Assembly: GCF_000240165.1 (NCBI RefSeq)
Contig: NC_017585.1
Coordinates: 744,001-808,000 of the forward strand
Direction of reading: 5' to 3'
DNA: 64,000 nt
From: Streptantibioticus cattleyicolor NRRL 8057 = DSM 46488
Lineage (GTDB): Bacteria > Actinomycetota > Actinomycetes > Streptomycetales > Streptomycetaceae
The notes beneath the pieces were generated by a model. That model was not told the origin of the DNA. It made no database searches and saw only the letters and a list, made by a program, of their open reading frames with translations. Position numbers and translations under genes: made by a program. Positions within the stretch are counted from its first letter, which is position 1. Each line of letters opens with the position of its first letter. This document shows positions 24,684 through 33,911 of the stretch, one piece after another.

Positions 24684-26285
24684 ATGATCACCGTTCGCGG
24701 TGTCGACGTGCGTGTCGGCGCGCGTCTGTTGTTGTCCGATCTGTCGTTCCATGTCGCCCCGGGTGACCGTGTCGGTCTGGTGGGCCGTAACGGTGCCGGG
24801 AAGACGACGTTGCTCGACGTGCTGGCGGGCCGGTCGCGTCCGGCGGCGGGCGAGGTGCGGGCCACCGGGTCCGTGGGTCATCTGCCGCAGGATTCCCGGG
24901 CGGCCGATCCCGCGGTGACGGTCACCGACCGCGTCCTGTCGGCCCGGGGACTCGACCGGGCTGTCAAGGAGTTGCGCGCGGCCGAGGAGCGGATGGCCGC
25001 CGCTCCGGCCGGTGCGGCGCAGCGCCGGGCCATGGCGGCGTACGTGCGCGCGGAGGCCGCGTTCCAGGCCGCCGGGGGCTATCCGGCCGAGGCGGAGGCG
25101 GCCCGGGTCGCGGCCGGGCTCGGGCTGCCGCAGCGGGTGCTGGACCAGCCGCTCGGCACCCTCTCCGGCGGTCAGCGCCGCCGGGTGGAGCTGGCCCGCA
25201 TCCTCTTCGCCGACCACGGCACGCTGCTGCTGGACGAGCCCACCAACCACCTGGACGCCGACTCCGTCGCCTGGCTGCACACCTTCCTGGCCAGCCGTTC
25301 CGGCGGCCTGGTGATCGTCAGCCACGACACCGGGCTGCTGGCGCGGACCGTCAACCGGGTCTTCCACCTCGACCCGCGGCGCGCCGTGATCGACGTCCAC
25401 AACACCGGCTGGGACGCCTACCTCGCCCAGCGCGCCGCCGACGACCGGCGCCGCGCCCGGATGCGGGCCAACGCCGAACGCAAGGCCGCCGCGCTCCACG
25501 CCCAGGCCGACCGGGCACGGGCCAACGTGGCCACCGCGGTGGCCGCCAGGAACATGGCCCGCCGCGCCGACCGCATGCTGGCCGAGACCGAACCGGTGCG
25601 CCGCGCCGAGCGGACCGCCCGGATCCGGCTGCCCGAACCCGTACCGTGCGGCCGGATCCCGCTGGGCGCGGTCGCCCTCACCAAGTCCTACGGCGACCAC
25701 CGGGTGCTCGACGGCGTCGACCTCGCCGTGGACCGCGGCAGCCGGCTGGTCGTCCTGGGCCACAACGGCGCCGGCAAGACGACCCTGCTGCGTCTGCTGG
25801 CCGGCCACGAGACCCCCGACTCCGGCCGGGTGGTCGCCGGTCCGGGGCTGCGCCTGGGCTACTTCGCGCAGGAGCACGAGACGCTGCGGGCGGACCGTAC
25901 GGTGCGGGAGAACCTGGCGGTGGCCGCGCCGCGCCTGAGCGACCACGAGGTGCGGCAGGTGCTCGGCGCGTTCCTGTTCTCCGGGGACGACGCGGGGAAG
26001 CCTGCCGGGGTGCTCTCCGGCGGCGAGAAGACCCGGCTGGTGCTGGCCGGGCTGGTGCACTCCGGGGCCAACGTGCTGCTGCTGGACGAGCCGACCAACA
26101 ACCTCGACCCGGCCTCCCGGGACGAGGTGCTGGCGGCGATGGCCGGCTATCCGGGGGCGATCGTGCTGGTCAGCCACGACCCGGGGGCGATCGGGGCGCT
26201 GCGCCCGGACCGGGTGCTGCTGCTGCCGGGCGCCGACGAGGACGTGTGGAGCGAGGACTACCTGGAGCTGGTGCGGCCGGCCTGA
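24684..26285 (+). CDS. ABC-F family ATPase, ribosomal protection type
   Basis: 533 residues with two ATP-binding cassettes and no membrane helices. The first Walker A is GLVGRNGAGKTTLLDVLAG with signature TLSGGQRRRVELARIL and Walker B TLLLDEPTNHLD. The second is VLGHNGAGKTTLLRLLAG, signature VLSGGEKTRLVLAGL and Walker B VLLLDEPTNNLD. The linker between them is charged and helical (residues about 250-320). ABC-F proteins bind the ribosomal E site and dislodge antibiotics or assist translation. The leader ORF upstream suggests inducible resistance. Confidence 0.93.
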   Translation: MITVRGVDVRVGARLLLSDLSFHVAPGDRVGLVGRNGAGKTTLLDVLAGRSRPAAGEVRATGSVGHLPQDSRAADPAVTVTDRVLSARGLDRAVKELRAAEERMAAAPAGAAQRRAMAAYVRAEAAFQAAGGYPAEAEAARVAAGLGLPQRVLDQPLGTLSGGQRRRVELARILFADHGTLLLDEPTNHLDADSVAWLHTFLASRSGGLVIVSHDTGLLARTVNRVFHLDPRRAVIDVHNTGWDAYLAQRAADDRRRARMRANAERKAAALHAQADRARANVATAVAARNMARRADRMLAETEPVRRAERTARIRLPEPVPCGRIPLGAVALTKSYGDHRVLDGVDLAVDRGSRLVVLGHNGAGKTTLLRLLAGHETPDSGRVVAGPGLRLGYFAQEHETLRADRTVRENLAVAAPRLSDHEVRQVLGAFLFSGDDAGKPAGVLSGGEKTRLVLAGLVHSGANVLLLDEPTNNLDPASRDEVLAAMAGYPGAIVLVSHDPGAIGALRPDRVLLLPGADEDVWSEDYLELVRPA

Positions 26286-26326
26286 CCGGTCGGTGCGGGC
26301 GGCCGTCCCCGGTGGACGGCCGCCCG

Positions 26327-27088
26327 TCAGGCCGGTTTGCGGGCCTCGATCAGGAACCGGGTCGAGTGGGCCACGAAGGGTCCGTCGCGCTCGATGCGTT
26401 CGTGCAGCTCGCGCAGCCGGTCGCGGTGGCGCTCCACGGTGAACCCGGGGACCATCCAGATCACCTTGCGCAGGAAGTAGACGACGGCGCCGACGTCGAA
26501 GAACTCGGTACGCAGCCGTTCGAAGCGCAGATCGACGACGCGCAGCCCGGCCGCCTCGGCCGCGGCGCGTTCGTCGTCGGGGTGGCGGGCGCGGCGGACC
26601 TCCTCCGGCTGCGGTCCGAGGAAGAACTCGACCAGCTCGAACACGCTGGAATGGCCGACGTGTTGGGCGAGGTAGGTGCCGCCGGGACGCAGCACGCGGG
26701 CGATCTCGGACCACCACGCGGTGACCGGGTGCCTGCTGGTGACCAGGTCGAACGCCTCGTCCGCGAAGGGCAGCGGGGGTTCGTCGGGGTCGGCGACGAC
26801 GATCGCGCCGCGCGGGTGGAGCAGCTCGGTGGCCTTGGCGACGTTGGGCGGCCAGGACTCGGTGGCGACCATGGCCGGCGGCAGCCGGGCGGCGCCGGCC
26901 AGCACCTCCCCGCCTCCGGTCTGGACGTCCAGCGCCGCCGACACGGTCGCCAGCCGGTCGCTCATCAGCTGCTGGTACCCCCACGACGGCCGTTCCTCGG
27001 TGGCCCGCCCGTCCAGCCAGGAGAAGTCCCACCCGGCGACGGAGACCTCCTCGGCCTCCGCCAGCAGCTCCTCGAAGGTTCGTGACAT
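26327..27088 (-). CDS. class I SAM-dependent methyltransferase
   Basis: 253 residues from the ATG at 27088. The SAM-binding region is present (LDVQTGGGEVLA with acidic PPNVAKATELLHPRGAIVVAD), followed by FDLVTSRHPVTAWWSEIARVLRPGGTYLAQHVG, the usual post-motif region of Methyltransf_11 proteins. It is convergent with the ABC-F gene. The substrate is unknown. Confidence 0.88.
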   Translation of the reverse strand: MSRTFEELLAEAEEVSVAGWDFSWLDGRATEERPSWGYQQLMSDRLATVSAALDVQTGGGEVLAGAARLPPAMVATESWPPNVAKATELLHPRGAIVVADPDEPPLPFADEAFDLVTSRHPVTAWWSEIARVLRPGGTYLAQHVGHSSVFELVEFFLGPQPEEVRRARHPDDERAAAEAAGLRVVDLRFERLRTEFFDVGAVVYFLRKVIWMVPGFTVERHRDRLRELHERIERDGPFVAHSTRFLIEARKPA

Positions 27089-27157
27089 AACGGCATCATC
27101 GCCGCGAATCGCCGGAACCGGCAACCGAATACCGGCCGGGCCCGCCCGCCGCCGTAC

Positions 27158-27385
27158 TCACGGCGCGTCCGCCGCGTCGTACCCGTACCGCACCGGTCCG
27201 GTGTCCGCCCCCGGGGCGCGGCGGTAGAGATACGTCGTCCTCCCGGCCGTCCCGGCCGCCTCGACGGGGCGGGGCTGCGTCACCTCGATGACCGGTGGCC
27301 GGCCCACCACCTTGACCCGCAGCCCGTCGGCGGGGCCTCCGTGCAGGACCGCCGTCTCCCACCCCGTGCCGTCTTCTCCCGCCAT
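27158..27385 (-). CDS. small hypothetical protein (75 aa)
   Basis: 75 residues beginning MAGEDGTGWETAVLHGGPADG, with a beta-rich C-terminus TTYLYRRAPGADTGPVRYGYD. It resembles short conserved streptomycete proteins of unknown role. There is no signal peptide and no membrane helix. Start taken at 27385; a further Met three codons upstream is possible. Confidence 0.6.
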   Translation of the reverse strand: MAGEDGTGWETAVLHGGPADGLRVKVVGRPPVIEVTQPRPVEAAGTAGRTTYLYRRAPGADTGPVRYGYDAADAP

Positions 27386-27460
27386 AGGCAGCACTCTAGG
27401 CAGGGCGCCGGCCCTGGCAGGGGTGGGAAACCGGCCAACGGGCCGACGGCGGCGTGCGGG

Positions 27461-28876
27461 TCAGGCCAGGGCGCGCGGCACCACCGCGGTCATCTCCTCC
27501 GAAGTGGCCGGTGCGCGGCGGGGGTTGCGTTCCTCGTGGGTGATGCGGCCGGCCGCGTCGCTCAGTTTGACCAGGACGGCGACGAGCAGCCAGTTGGCGA
27601 GGGTGGAGGAGCCGCCCTTGGCGAGGAACGGCAGCGCCTTGCCGGTGAGCGGCAGCAGCCCGGTCACGCCGCCGGTGACCACGAAGACCTGGAGGGCGAT
27701 GGTGGCGGAGAGCCCGACCGCCAGCAGCTTGCCGAACGGGTCGGTGAGCACCAGGGCGGTGCGCAGGCCGCGTTCGACCAGCAGCAGGTAGAGCAGCAGC
27801 ACGGCGAAGACCCCGGCGAGCCCGAGTTCCTCGCCGACCGTGGTGAGGATGAAGTCGGTCCGCCCCGCGAAGCCGATCAGGTAGGGGTGGCCCTGGCCGA
27901 GGCCGGTGCCGGTCACGCCGCCGCTGCCGAAGCTGAAGAGCGCCTGCGCGGCCTGGTCGGAGATGAGCCCCGGCGGGCGGCGGTCCGGCGGCAGGAAGAT
28001 GTCCATCGGGTGCAGCCAGGCGACCACGCGTCCGCGCACGTGCGGCGCGAGCGAGCCGACCACCCCGGCGCCGACGGTCGCCATCACCAGGCCGAGCACC
28101 ACCCAGCTGGTGCGTTCGGTGGCCACGTACAGCATCACGATGAACACCCCGAAGAAGATCAGCGAGGTGCCCAGGTCGTTCTCGAAGATCAGCACCATCA
28201 GGCTGATCGCCCAGACCACCAGGATCGGGCCGACGTTGCGTCCGCGCGGCAGGTTCATCCCCCACACCCGGCGGCCGGCCAGCGCCAGCGCGTCGCGGTT
28301 GGCCATCAGGTAGCCGGCGAAGAAGATGGCGATGGCGATCTTCACGAACTCGTCCGGCTCCAGGGAGAGCGGCCCGAGGAAGATCCACCGCTTGGCGCCG
28401 AAGGTGTCGCCGGGGAAGAACGCCGGGGCCAGCAGCAGCACCAGCGCGCCGGACATGGTCACGTACGAGTAGCGCTGGAGCACCCGGTGGTGTTTGAGCG
28501 CCACGGTGACCACGATGAAGGCGACACCGGCGATGGCGAACCACATCGTCTGCCCGGGGGCGTCCGGCCGGCCCGGCGAGGAGTGCGGGTACTCGGCCTT
28601 GTACGAGATGTCGAGCCGGGCGATGAGCATCAGGCCGAGCGCGGAGAGCAGCACCGCCAGCGGGAGGATCAGCGGGTCGGCGTAGGGGGCGAAGCGGCGC
28701 ACGGCCAGGTGGGCCAGGAGCGCCAGGGCGCCGAGTCCGCCGCCGGTGGCGAACAGCGAGCCGGGCACCGTGCCGTTCAGCGCCAGCGTCGCCCCGGCAT
28801 AGCCGAACATGCCCAGCGCCAGGGCCCCGACTATGAGCACCAGCTCGGTGTTCCTGCGACGTGTCACGGTGGACAC
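27461..28876 (-). CDS. FtsW/RodA/SpoVE-family peptidoglycan glycosyltransferase
   Basis: 471 residues with about ten membrane helices. Family marks include GAKRWIFLGPLSLEPDEFVKIAIAIFFAGYL, FENDLGTSLIFFGVFIVMLYVATER and GRTDFILTTVGEELGLAGV, all classical SEDS motifs. SEDS proteins polymerise lipid II together with a class B PBP in elongation, division or sporulation. Streptomyces carry several paralogues. No PBP gene is adjacent, so which process it serves is open. Confidence 0.92.
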   Translation of the reverse strand: MSTVTRRRNTELVLIVGALALGMFGYAGATLALNGTVPGSLFATGGGLGALALLAHLAVRRFAPYADPLILPLAVLLSALGLMLIARLDISYKAEYPHSSPGRPDAPGQTMWFAIAGVAFIVVTVALKHHRVLQRYSYVTMSGALVLLLAPAFFPGDTFGAKRWIFLGPLSLEPDEFVKIAIAIFFAGYLMANRDALALAGRRVWGMNLPRGRNVGPILVVWAISLMVLIFENDLGTSLIFFGVFIVMLYVATERTSWVVLGLVMATVGAGVVGSLAPHVRGRVVAWLHPMDIFLPPDRRPPGLISDQAAQALFSFGSGGVTGTGLGQGHPYLIGFAGRTDFILTTVGEELGLAGVFAVLLLYLLLVERGLRTALVLTDPFGKLLAVGLSATIALQVFVVTGGVTGLLPLTGKALPFLAKGGSSTLANWLLVAVLVKLSDAAGRITHEERNPRRAPATSEEMTAVVPRALA

Positions 28877-29070
28877 CTCAAAGCACCATCCTCACTGCGC
28901 GGTGGCCGCGCGTCGTCCGGCAGGGGCGTTCGCCGCGGTCACGTACGTTTCCCCCGTGGTCGCCGCATTGTTGCATGATTGCGCAATCTTCCGGGGCGAC
29001 GGGTGACCGTTACGGCACGCGGTCGCGGGGCCGCGCCGCGCATTGCATCGGTGAGTTATATAATTAAGAA

Positions 29071-29529
29071 ATGTATTCTTCGTCGACGCCCGACGAGCAG
29101 CGGATCGAGCGCGCCGCCAGAGGCCTGCTCAGCGGCATCAACCGGCTCTCCCGCACCCTGTTCCAGACCGGCGACTTCGGCCTGCCACGCAGCGCCGCGA
29201 CGGCGCTCGACGCGCTGGAGGACCACCCGCGCCGGGTCACCGAGCTGACCTCGTACACCGGGCTGACCCAGCCCCGGGTCACCGTGGTCCTCCAGGAACT
29301 GGAGGAGCGCGGGCTGGTGGAACGCCGGCGGTGCGCCGAGGACCGGCGGGCGATCATGGCCCACATCACCCCGCGCGGCCGGGAACTGCTGGAGCAGGCC
29401 CGGCAGCGGATGGCCGCGGCGCTGCTCGACGCGCTGCGGGCAGGCGTCGACGATCCCGAGCACACCGTGGCAGTCGCCCGTGAAGCCGTCTGCACCCTGC
29501 TGAACGCGTTGGAACCGGAGGCCAGTTGA
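29071..29529 (+). CDS. MarR-family regulator
   Basis: 152 residues. The winged helix RVTELTSYTGLTQPRVTVVLQELEERGLVERRRCAEDRRAIMAHITPRG is typical of MarR. Its stop overlaps the start of the FUSC exporter gene by four bases (ATGA-type coupling at 29526-29529), so it most likely regulates that exporter and itself. The upstream AT-rich stretch TTATATAATTAA at 29056-29067, just before the ATG, is a probable promoter/operator. Confidence 0.9.
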   Translation: MYSSSTPDEQRIERAARGLLSGINRLSRTLFQTGDFGLPRSAATALDALEDHPRRVTELTSYTGLTQPRVTVVLQELEERGLVERRRCAEDRRAIMAHITPRGRELLEQARQRMAAALLDALRAGVDDPEHTVAVAREAVCTLLNALEPEAS

Positions 29530-31782
29530 CCACGCCCGCGACCCGAACCGCCGCGACGACCGCCGCCCCCGGGCGGCCCGGCCCGTCCGCCCGCCCGCTC
29601 ACCCCCCGCCGCGTCGGCGGGCCGAGACGCTGGTGGGACTGGGTGCTCGCGGCCGACCCGGGTCTCGGCCACCTCCAGGCCGGGTGGCGCGCGCTGGTCT
29701 CGATGTCGGTGTCGCTGGCCGTCGGGTACGCGATGTCCCACGTGGTGCAGGTACCCGCCATGCTCGCCATGATGGTCGGCGGCATGATGGGCATGATGAG
29801 CTCCTTCGCGGTGGCCGAGAACACCGCGCCGCGACTGGCCAAGGCCATCTTGTGGATGCCGGTGCCCTACTCCGCCGCGCTCCCCGTCGCCGCCTGGCTC
29901 CACCCGGACCGCACGCTCGAACTGAGCCTGATGGTGGTGGCACTCGCGGTCGCGTTCTTCCTCGTCCGGTTCGGCACGCTGGGGCTGCTGGCCGGGATGA
30001 TGATGTTCAACGCCTTCATGGTCGGGGTCATGGCGAACGTGCCGCTGGCGTTGTGCGGGTGGCTCTTCGTGGTCGCCGTGGTGACCTCGGCGGCCGTGCT
30101 CGCCGCGCGGCTGCTGCTGTGCTACCCCCGGCCGCGGGCCGATCTGCTGCGCACCCAGCGGGCGTTCGTGGTCGAGGCGCGCCGGGTCGCCGACGCCGCC
30201 GCCACCGCCCTCGACCCGGACGCCGACCAGCAGGTGGCGGTGGCCCGGATGCGGCGCGCGCTGCGCCGGCTCAACGTCACCACGGTCACCATCGACGGCT
30301 GCCTCGCCCAGCCCGAGGTGGCCGCCGACCCCGAGGTCGCCGAGCTGCTGCACCAGTACCTCTTCGACGCCGAACTCGCCCTCCAGGGCATCGGCCAGGC
30401 GGTCCGCCGGATGACCACCCGGCACGTGCCGACGAGCCTGCGGGAGGCCATGGTGGTCGGCCTGGTCGTCGCCCGCGACACGCATCTGGGCGAGGCCGAC
30501 GCGCTGCGCCCGGCCGCCGAGCTGATCCGCCGCCAGGCCGCGCAGGCCCCCGCCGCCGTCAGCGCCGACGAGGCCGAGGTACGCGCCCTGGCCCGCCGGG
30601 TCGGCGACCTCCTCGACTCCCTCGCGGACGCCCTCGCCCACTGGCTGGGCCTGGGCTGGAACTCCTCCACCGCCCGCGCCAAGGTGCCCTTCCAGCCCAC
30701 CGTCGCGCTGGAACGCAACCGTCCGGCCGGCACCGGACCGGCCGCGCGGCGCCTGGCCGACCAGGGCGGCAGCGGCTGGCGGCGCGCGGTGCCGTACCTG
30801 CGCGCCCCGCTGCACGCCGGGATCGCCGCCGCGATCGTCTGCCCGATCGCCGACGCCCTCAACGCCCAGCGCTTCTACTGGGGCCTGATCGGCGTCATGA
30901 TCACCCTGTTCGGCACCAACACCACCCACGAACGACTGCGCAAGCTGGGCCACCGCGTCGTCGGCACCGTCGTCGGCGCGGTGATCGGCATCACGCTGCT
31001 GCGGCTGATCGGCCCCGGACACGTCTACTGGACGCTGCTGGTCATCGTGGCCGGGCTGACCTTCGGCTCCTGGGGCATCCAACGCCAGTACGCGTACTGG
31101 GTGGTGGGCCTGGTCACCGCGCTGGTGCAGCTGTACGGGCTCACCACGCCGTACCCGAAGATGGACTGGCTGCTCACCGAGCGCCTGATGGACAACGCGC
31201 TGGGCATCGTGGTGGCCACGGCCTGCGCCGCCGTCGTCTTCCCGGTGTCCACCCGGAAGGTCGCGCGGGAGGCGGAACGCGGCTACCTGGCCGCCCTGGA
31301 GCAGTTGGTCACCCAGGTCGCCGAGCGCTGGCGGGACCCGGAGGCCCCGGTCCGGCTGCGCGGCGCCGCCCGCGCGGTCGACGCGGCGCTGCTCCAGGTG
31401 CGGAGCGTGGTCCGGCCGCTGGTGCGGATGCCCGGGGTCCGCGGACGTGCCGGGGACAACCTGCTGGCGCTGCTGGGTACCGCCACCCGGCACGCCCACG
31501 AGCTGGCCGTGGCGGCCGACGTCGACATCGACCTCGCACCGCCGCTGCGCGCCCGGATGGAACGCGTCACCGAGGTCCTCACCGAGTCGCTGCGCGCCCT
31601 GGACCGCCAGGTGGCCTGCGGGGAACGCGGCGGCACCTGGGTGCGGGTGAGCCCGGCCGTCCACGAACTGGAGTCGGCGCTGCACGGCCCGGCCGGCCCC
31701 CGGGCGGACCGGCTGCGCACCGCGCTACGTGAACTGGCCGCGCTGGACGAGGTGTTGGCCGGACTCGCCGACACCCGGGGGG
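29526..31782 (+). CDS. FUSC-family membrane transporter (frame runs on past the expected end)
   Basis: About 752 residues up to 31782. Two blocks of membrane helices (residues about 55-200 and 425-580) are each followed by a soluble helical domain, the layout of FUSC/aromatic acid exporter (PET family) proteins. The second block contains FYWGLIGVMITLFGTNTTHERLRKLGHRVVGTVVGAVIG, the FUSC signature. It probably exports small aromatic or amphipathic compounds. The frame has no stop until 32534, overlapping the next gene out of frame for 750 bases. A run of six G at 31777-31782 suggests an indel, after which the protein would continue into the next domain. Confidence 0.85.
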
Positions 31783-32247
31783 ATGACGACCACCACCGTG
31801 CCGGTCACCCCGGCGACCCCGGCCCCCGCGTCCGCCCCGGCCGCCGGCGCCCCGAGCAGCCCGGCGGCCCGCCGGACGCACGCCGCGCTCGCCGCCTGGG
31901 CCGCCCACACCCGGGGCGGCGCCCGGCCCGCGCCCCGTACCACCGGCTCCCCCGCCACGGCCGGCCAGGCGTCCGGCGCCCGCGCGACGTCCACCGTCGG
32001 CGGCACCCTGAGCTGCCCGCGCCACCCGGACGGCTGCGAGGCGTGGATCACCGTGGTCACCGACCGCGGCAACCGCCGGCCCCCGGTGCGGGCGGTCGGC
32101 GGCCGTTACCGTATCCCCGGGCTGGCACCGGGCGGCTACACCCTGATCGCCTCCAGCGCGGCGCACGCGCCGCGCGCCGAGTTCCTGCTGGTGGACCGGG
32201 CCGGGGACGACGTACGGCACGACATCACGCTGGACCCGGTCGGCTGA
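31783..32247 (+). CDS. carboxypeptidase-regulatory-like (Ig-fold) domain, separate or fused to FUSC protein
   Basis: 154 residues from an ATG right after a G-run. Residues 1-75 are an Ala/Pro/Thr-rich linker. The rest (GGTLSCPRHPDGCEAWITVV, then GRYRIPGLAPGGYTLIASSAAHAP) is a beta-sandwich of the carboxypeptidase-regulatory or MSCRAMM type. In streptomycetes such domains are found as C-terminal extensions of exporters. Removing one G from the 31777-31782 run would fuse it in frame to FUSC, which I think is at least as likely as a separate gene. Confidence 0.6.
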   Translation: MTTTTVPVTPATPAPASAPAAGAPSSPAARRTHAALAAWAAHTRGGARPAPRTTGSPATAGQASGARATSTVGGTLSCPRHPDGCEAWITVVTDRGNRRPPVRAVGGRYRIPGLAPGGYTLIASSAAHAPRAEFLLVDRAGDDVRHDITLDPVG

Positions 32248-32251
32248 CGGG

Positions 32252-33106
32252 TCACGACGCCGACGCCCCGCCGTCGGCCGCGCGGAGCCGGGCGACCACC
32301 AACTCGGCGTCCGCCCGGCCGAGTTCGACGCCGAAGACGTCCCGGCACACCTCGGGGACCTCGTGCGGGGCCAGTTCCCGTACGGTCGCGGGGTGCGGGG
32401 AGTGCGGGCGCGTGGTGGTCAGCGTGCGGCCGTCGAGCTGTTCGAGGCGGTCCGGGAAGAGGCGCTGGAGGAACGGACGGCGGTTGAACGGCGAGTGGTC
32501 GCCGGTGGCGACGAAGTGGTTGCCCATGGCGTAGTCGGCCGGGTACTGCGGGTCCAGGGTGAAGGTGTGGCGGACCATCCAGCCGCCGTCGGGGCCGGGC
32601 TGGTGGAGCGCCCAGCCACGGGCACCCGGGGTGACCTCCTGCTCGCGCAGCAGCAGCCGCCAGCCGTCGGCCTCGCTGCCGGCGCCGTCCACCAGCTCCA
32701 GCGGCTCCAGCGGACTGGCGCCGAAGCCCACGTCGCTCAGCCAGCGGCCCCCGTCGGCCTCCACCACCAGCATCGCGTGGGTGGCCGGACGGATCTTGTC
32801 CGAACCCATCAGGACCCGCCCCTGCACCCCGGTGAAGCGGAAGCCGAGGCGTTCCAGGGCGGCGGCGTGGAGCAGCACGTGCTCGAAGCAGTAGCCGCCC
32901 CGGCCCCGGCGCACCAGCTTGTCCTGGATGTCACCGAGGTCCAGGGAGACCCGGCCGCGCAGGATCACGTCCAGGTTGTCCCAGCGCAGGGTGAGCACGT
33001 GGGCCCGGTGCAGCGCCCGCAACGTCGCCAGGCCCGGGGTGCGGTCGCCGTCGTACCCCAGGCGGTCCAGGTAGGCGTCCAGGTCGAGTCGCTCGCCGTT
33101 CCACAT
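32252..33106 (-). CDS. arylamine N-acetyltransferase
   Basis: 284 residues from the ATG at 33106. The catalytic triad is visible: Cys73 in RGRGGYCFEHVLL, His110 in RPATHAMLVVE and Asp125 in WLSDVGFG. Length and order fit NAT enzymes, which transfer acetyl groups from acetyl-CoA to arylamines or arylhydrazines. Related enzymes release ansamycin chains as amides, but no polyketide synthase lies nearby, so a xenobiotic role is more likely. Convergent with the FUSC region. Confidence 0.93.
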   Translation of the reverse strand: MWNGERLDLDAYLDRLGYDGDRTPGLATLRALHRAHVLTLRWDNLDVILRGRVSLDLGDIQDKLVRRGRGGYCFEHVLLHAAALERLGFRFTGVQGRVLMGSDKIRPATHAMLVVEADGGRWLSDVGFGASPLEPLELVDGAGSEADGWRLLLREQEVTPGARGWALHQPGPDGGWMVRHTFTLDPQYPADYAMGNHFVATGDHSPFNRRPFLQRLFPDRLEQLDGRTLTTTRPHSPHPATVRELAPHEVPEVCRDVFGVELGRADAELVVARLRAADGGASAS

Positions 33107-33193
33107 GGGGTTTCCGTACCGCCTCGTCACTGTCCGGGTGTCGCTGTCCGGAGGGTGGACAACAGGGGCCCCGGGTCCGTTATTCCCCCGTCC

Positions 33194-33772
33194 TCACCAC
33201 ACACCGGGCACCAGCCGCCGGGTCCGGGCGGCGTACGAGCGGTACTCCTCGCCCAGCGCGTCGAGCAGCATCCGCTCCTCCACGCGGATCCGGTACCCCA
33301 CCGCGACCAACGCGCACACCGCGAACAGCAGCCAGGAAGCGCCGTTGCCCAGCAGCACGGCGAAGGCCGACCCGGCCAGCAGCAGACCGCTGTACGCCGG
33401 GTGCCGCACCCACCGGTAAGGGCCCGAGGTGACCACCCGGTGGCCCTGCTGGATGTGCACCGTGCCCCGGAAGAACCGGCCCAGCGCCACGATCGCCCAC
33501 AGCCGCAACGCGATCCCGGCCCACGCCACCACCAGCACCGTCACCCGCAGCACCGGTCCGTGCGCCGGATACGACACCGCGGGCACCGCGTCCCCGACCG
33601 GCCCGGCGAGGGCGACCCCGCCGCCGATGAGCACGGCGAACAGCGCGAAACTGAGCCACTCGGTGCGCTCGGTACGCGCGCTGTGCCGCCACTGGCGGGC
33701 CTGGAGCAGGAACTCCGCGGCCACCCAGACCCACAACGTCCAGGTGAGGGCGGTGTCCACGACATGACGCAT
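33194..33772 (-). CDS. isoprenylcysteine carboxyl methyltransferase (ICMT) family protein
   Basis: 192 residues with five hydrophobic helices. The C-terminal signature HIQQGHRVVTSGPYRWVRHPAYSGLLL and the EERMLLDALGEEYRSYAARTRRLVPGVW end are diagnostic of the ICMT/PEMT membrane methyltransferase fold. It uses SAM. The bacterial substrate is unknown, since isoprenylated proteins are not expected. Start taken at 33772; the frame extends upstream without family-like sequence. Confidence 0.88.
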   Translation of the reverse strand: MRHVVDTALTWTLWVWVAAEFLLQARQWRHSARTERTEWLSFALFAVLIGGGVALAGPVGDAVPAVSYPAHGPVLRVTVLVVAWAGIALRLWAIVALGRFFRGTVHIQQGHRVVTSGPYRWVRHPAYSGLLLAGSAFAVLLGNGASWLLFAVCALVAVGYRIRVEERMLLDALGEEYRSYAARTRRLVPGVW

Positions 33773-33911
33773 GGGACGGACCTCCACGGCTGCGCTGCGC
33801 GCCCCGCGCACCTCGTCGCGGGGCGTCCTCGCCCCCCACGATGGCACCGCCGCCGGGTGGAGCGGCTCCACCCGTGGCTGGAGGCCCGGGTGGAGACTTC
33901 GGCCGGGCCCG

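Noticed and set aside
31783-32534. Apparent C-terminal 250 residues of the 1,002-residue FUSC frame
   Set aside because: The translation there is Arg/Pro-rich shadow sequence lying out of frame over a well-formed beta-sandwich domain and antisense to the NAT gene.
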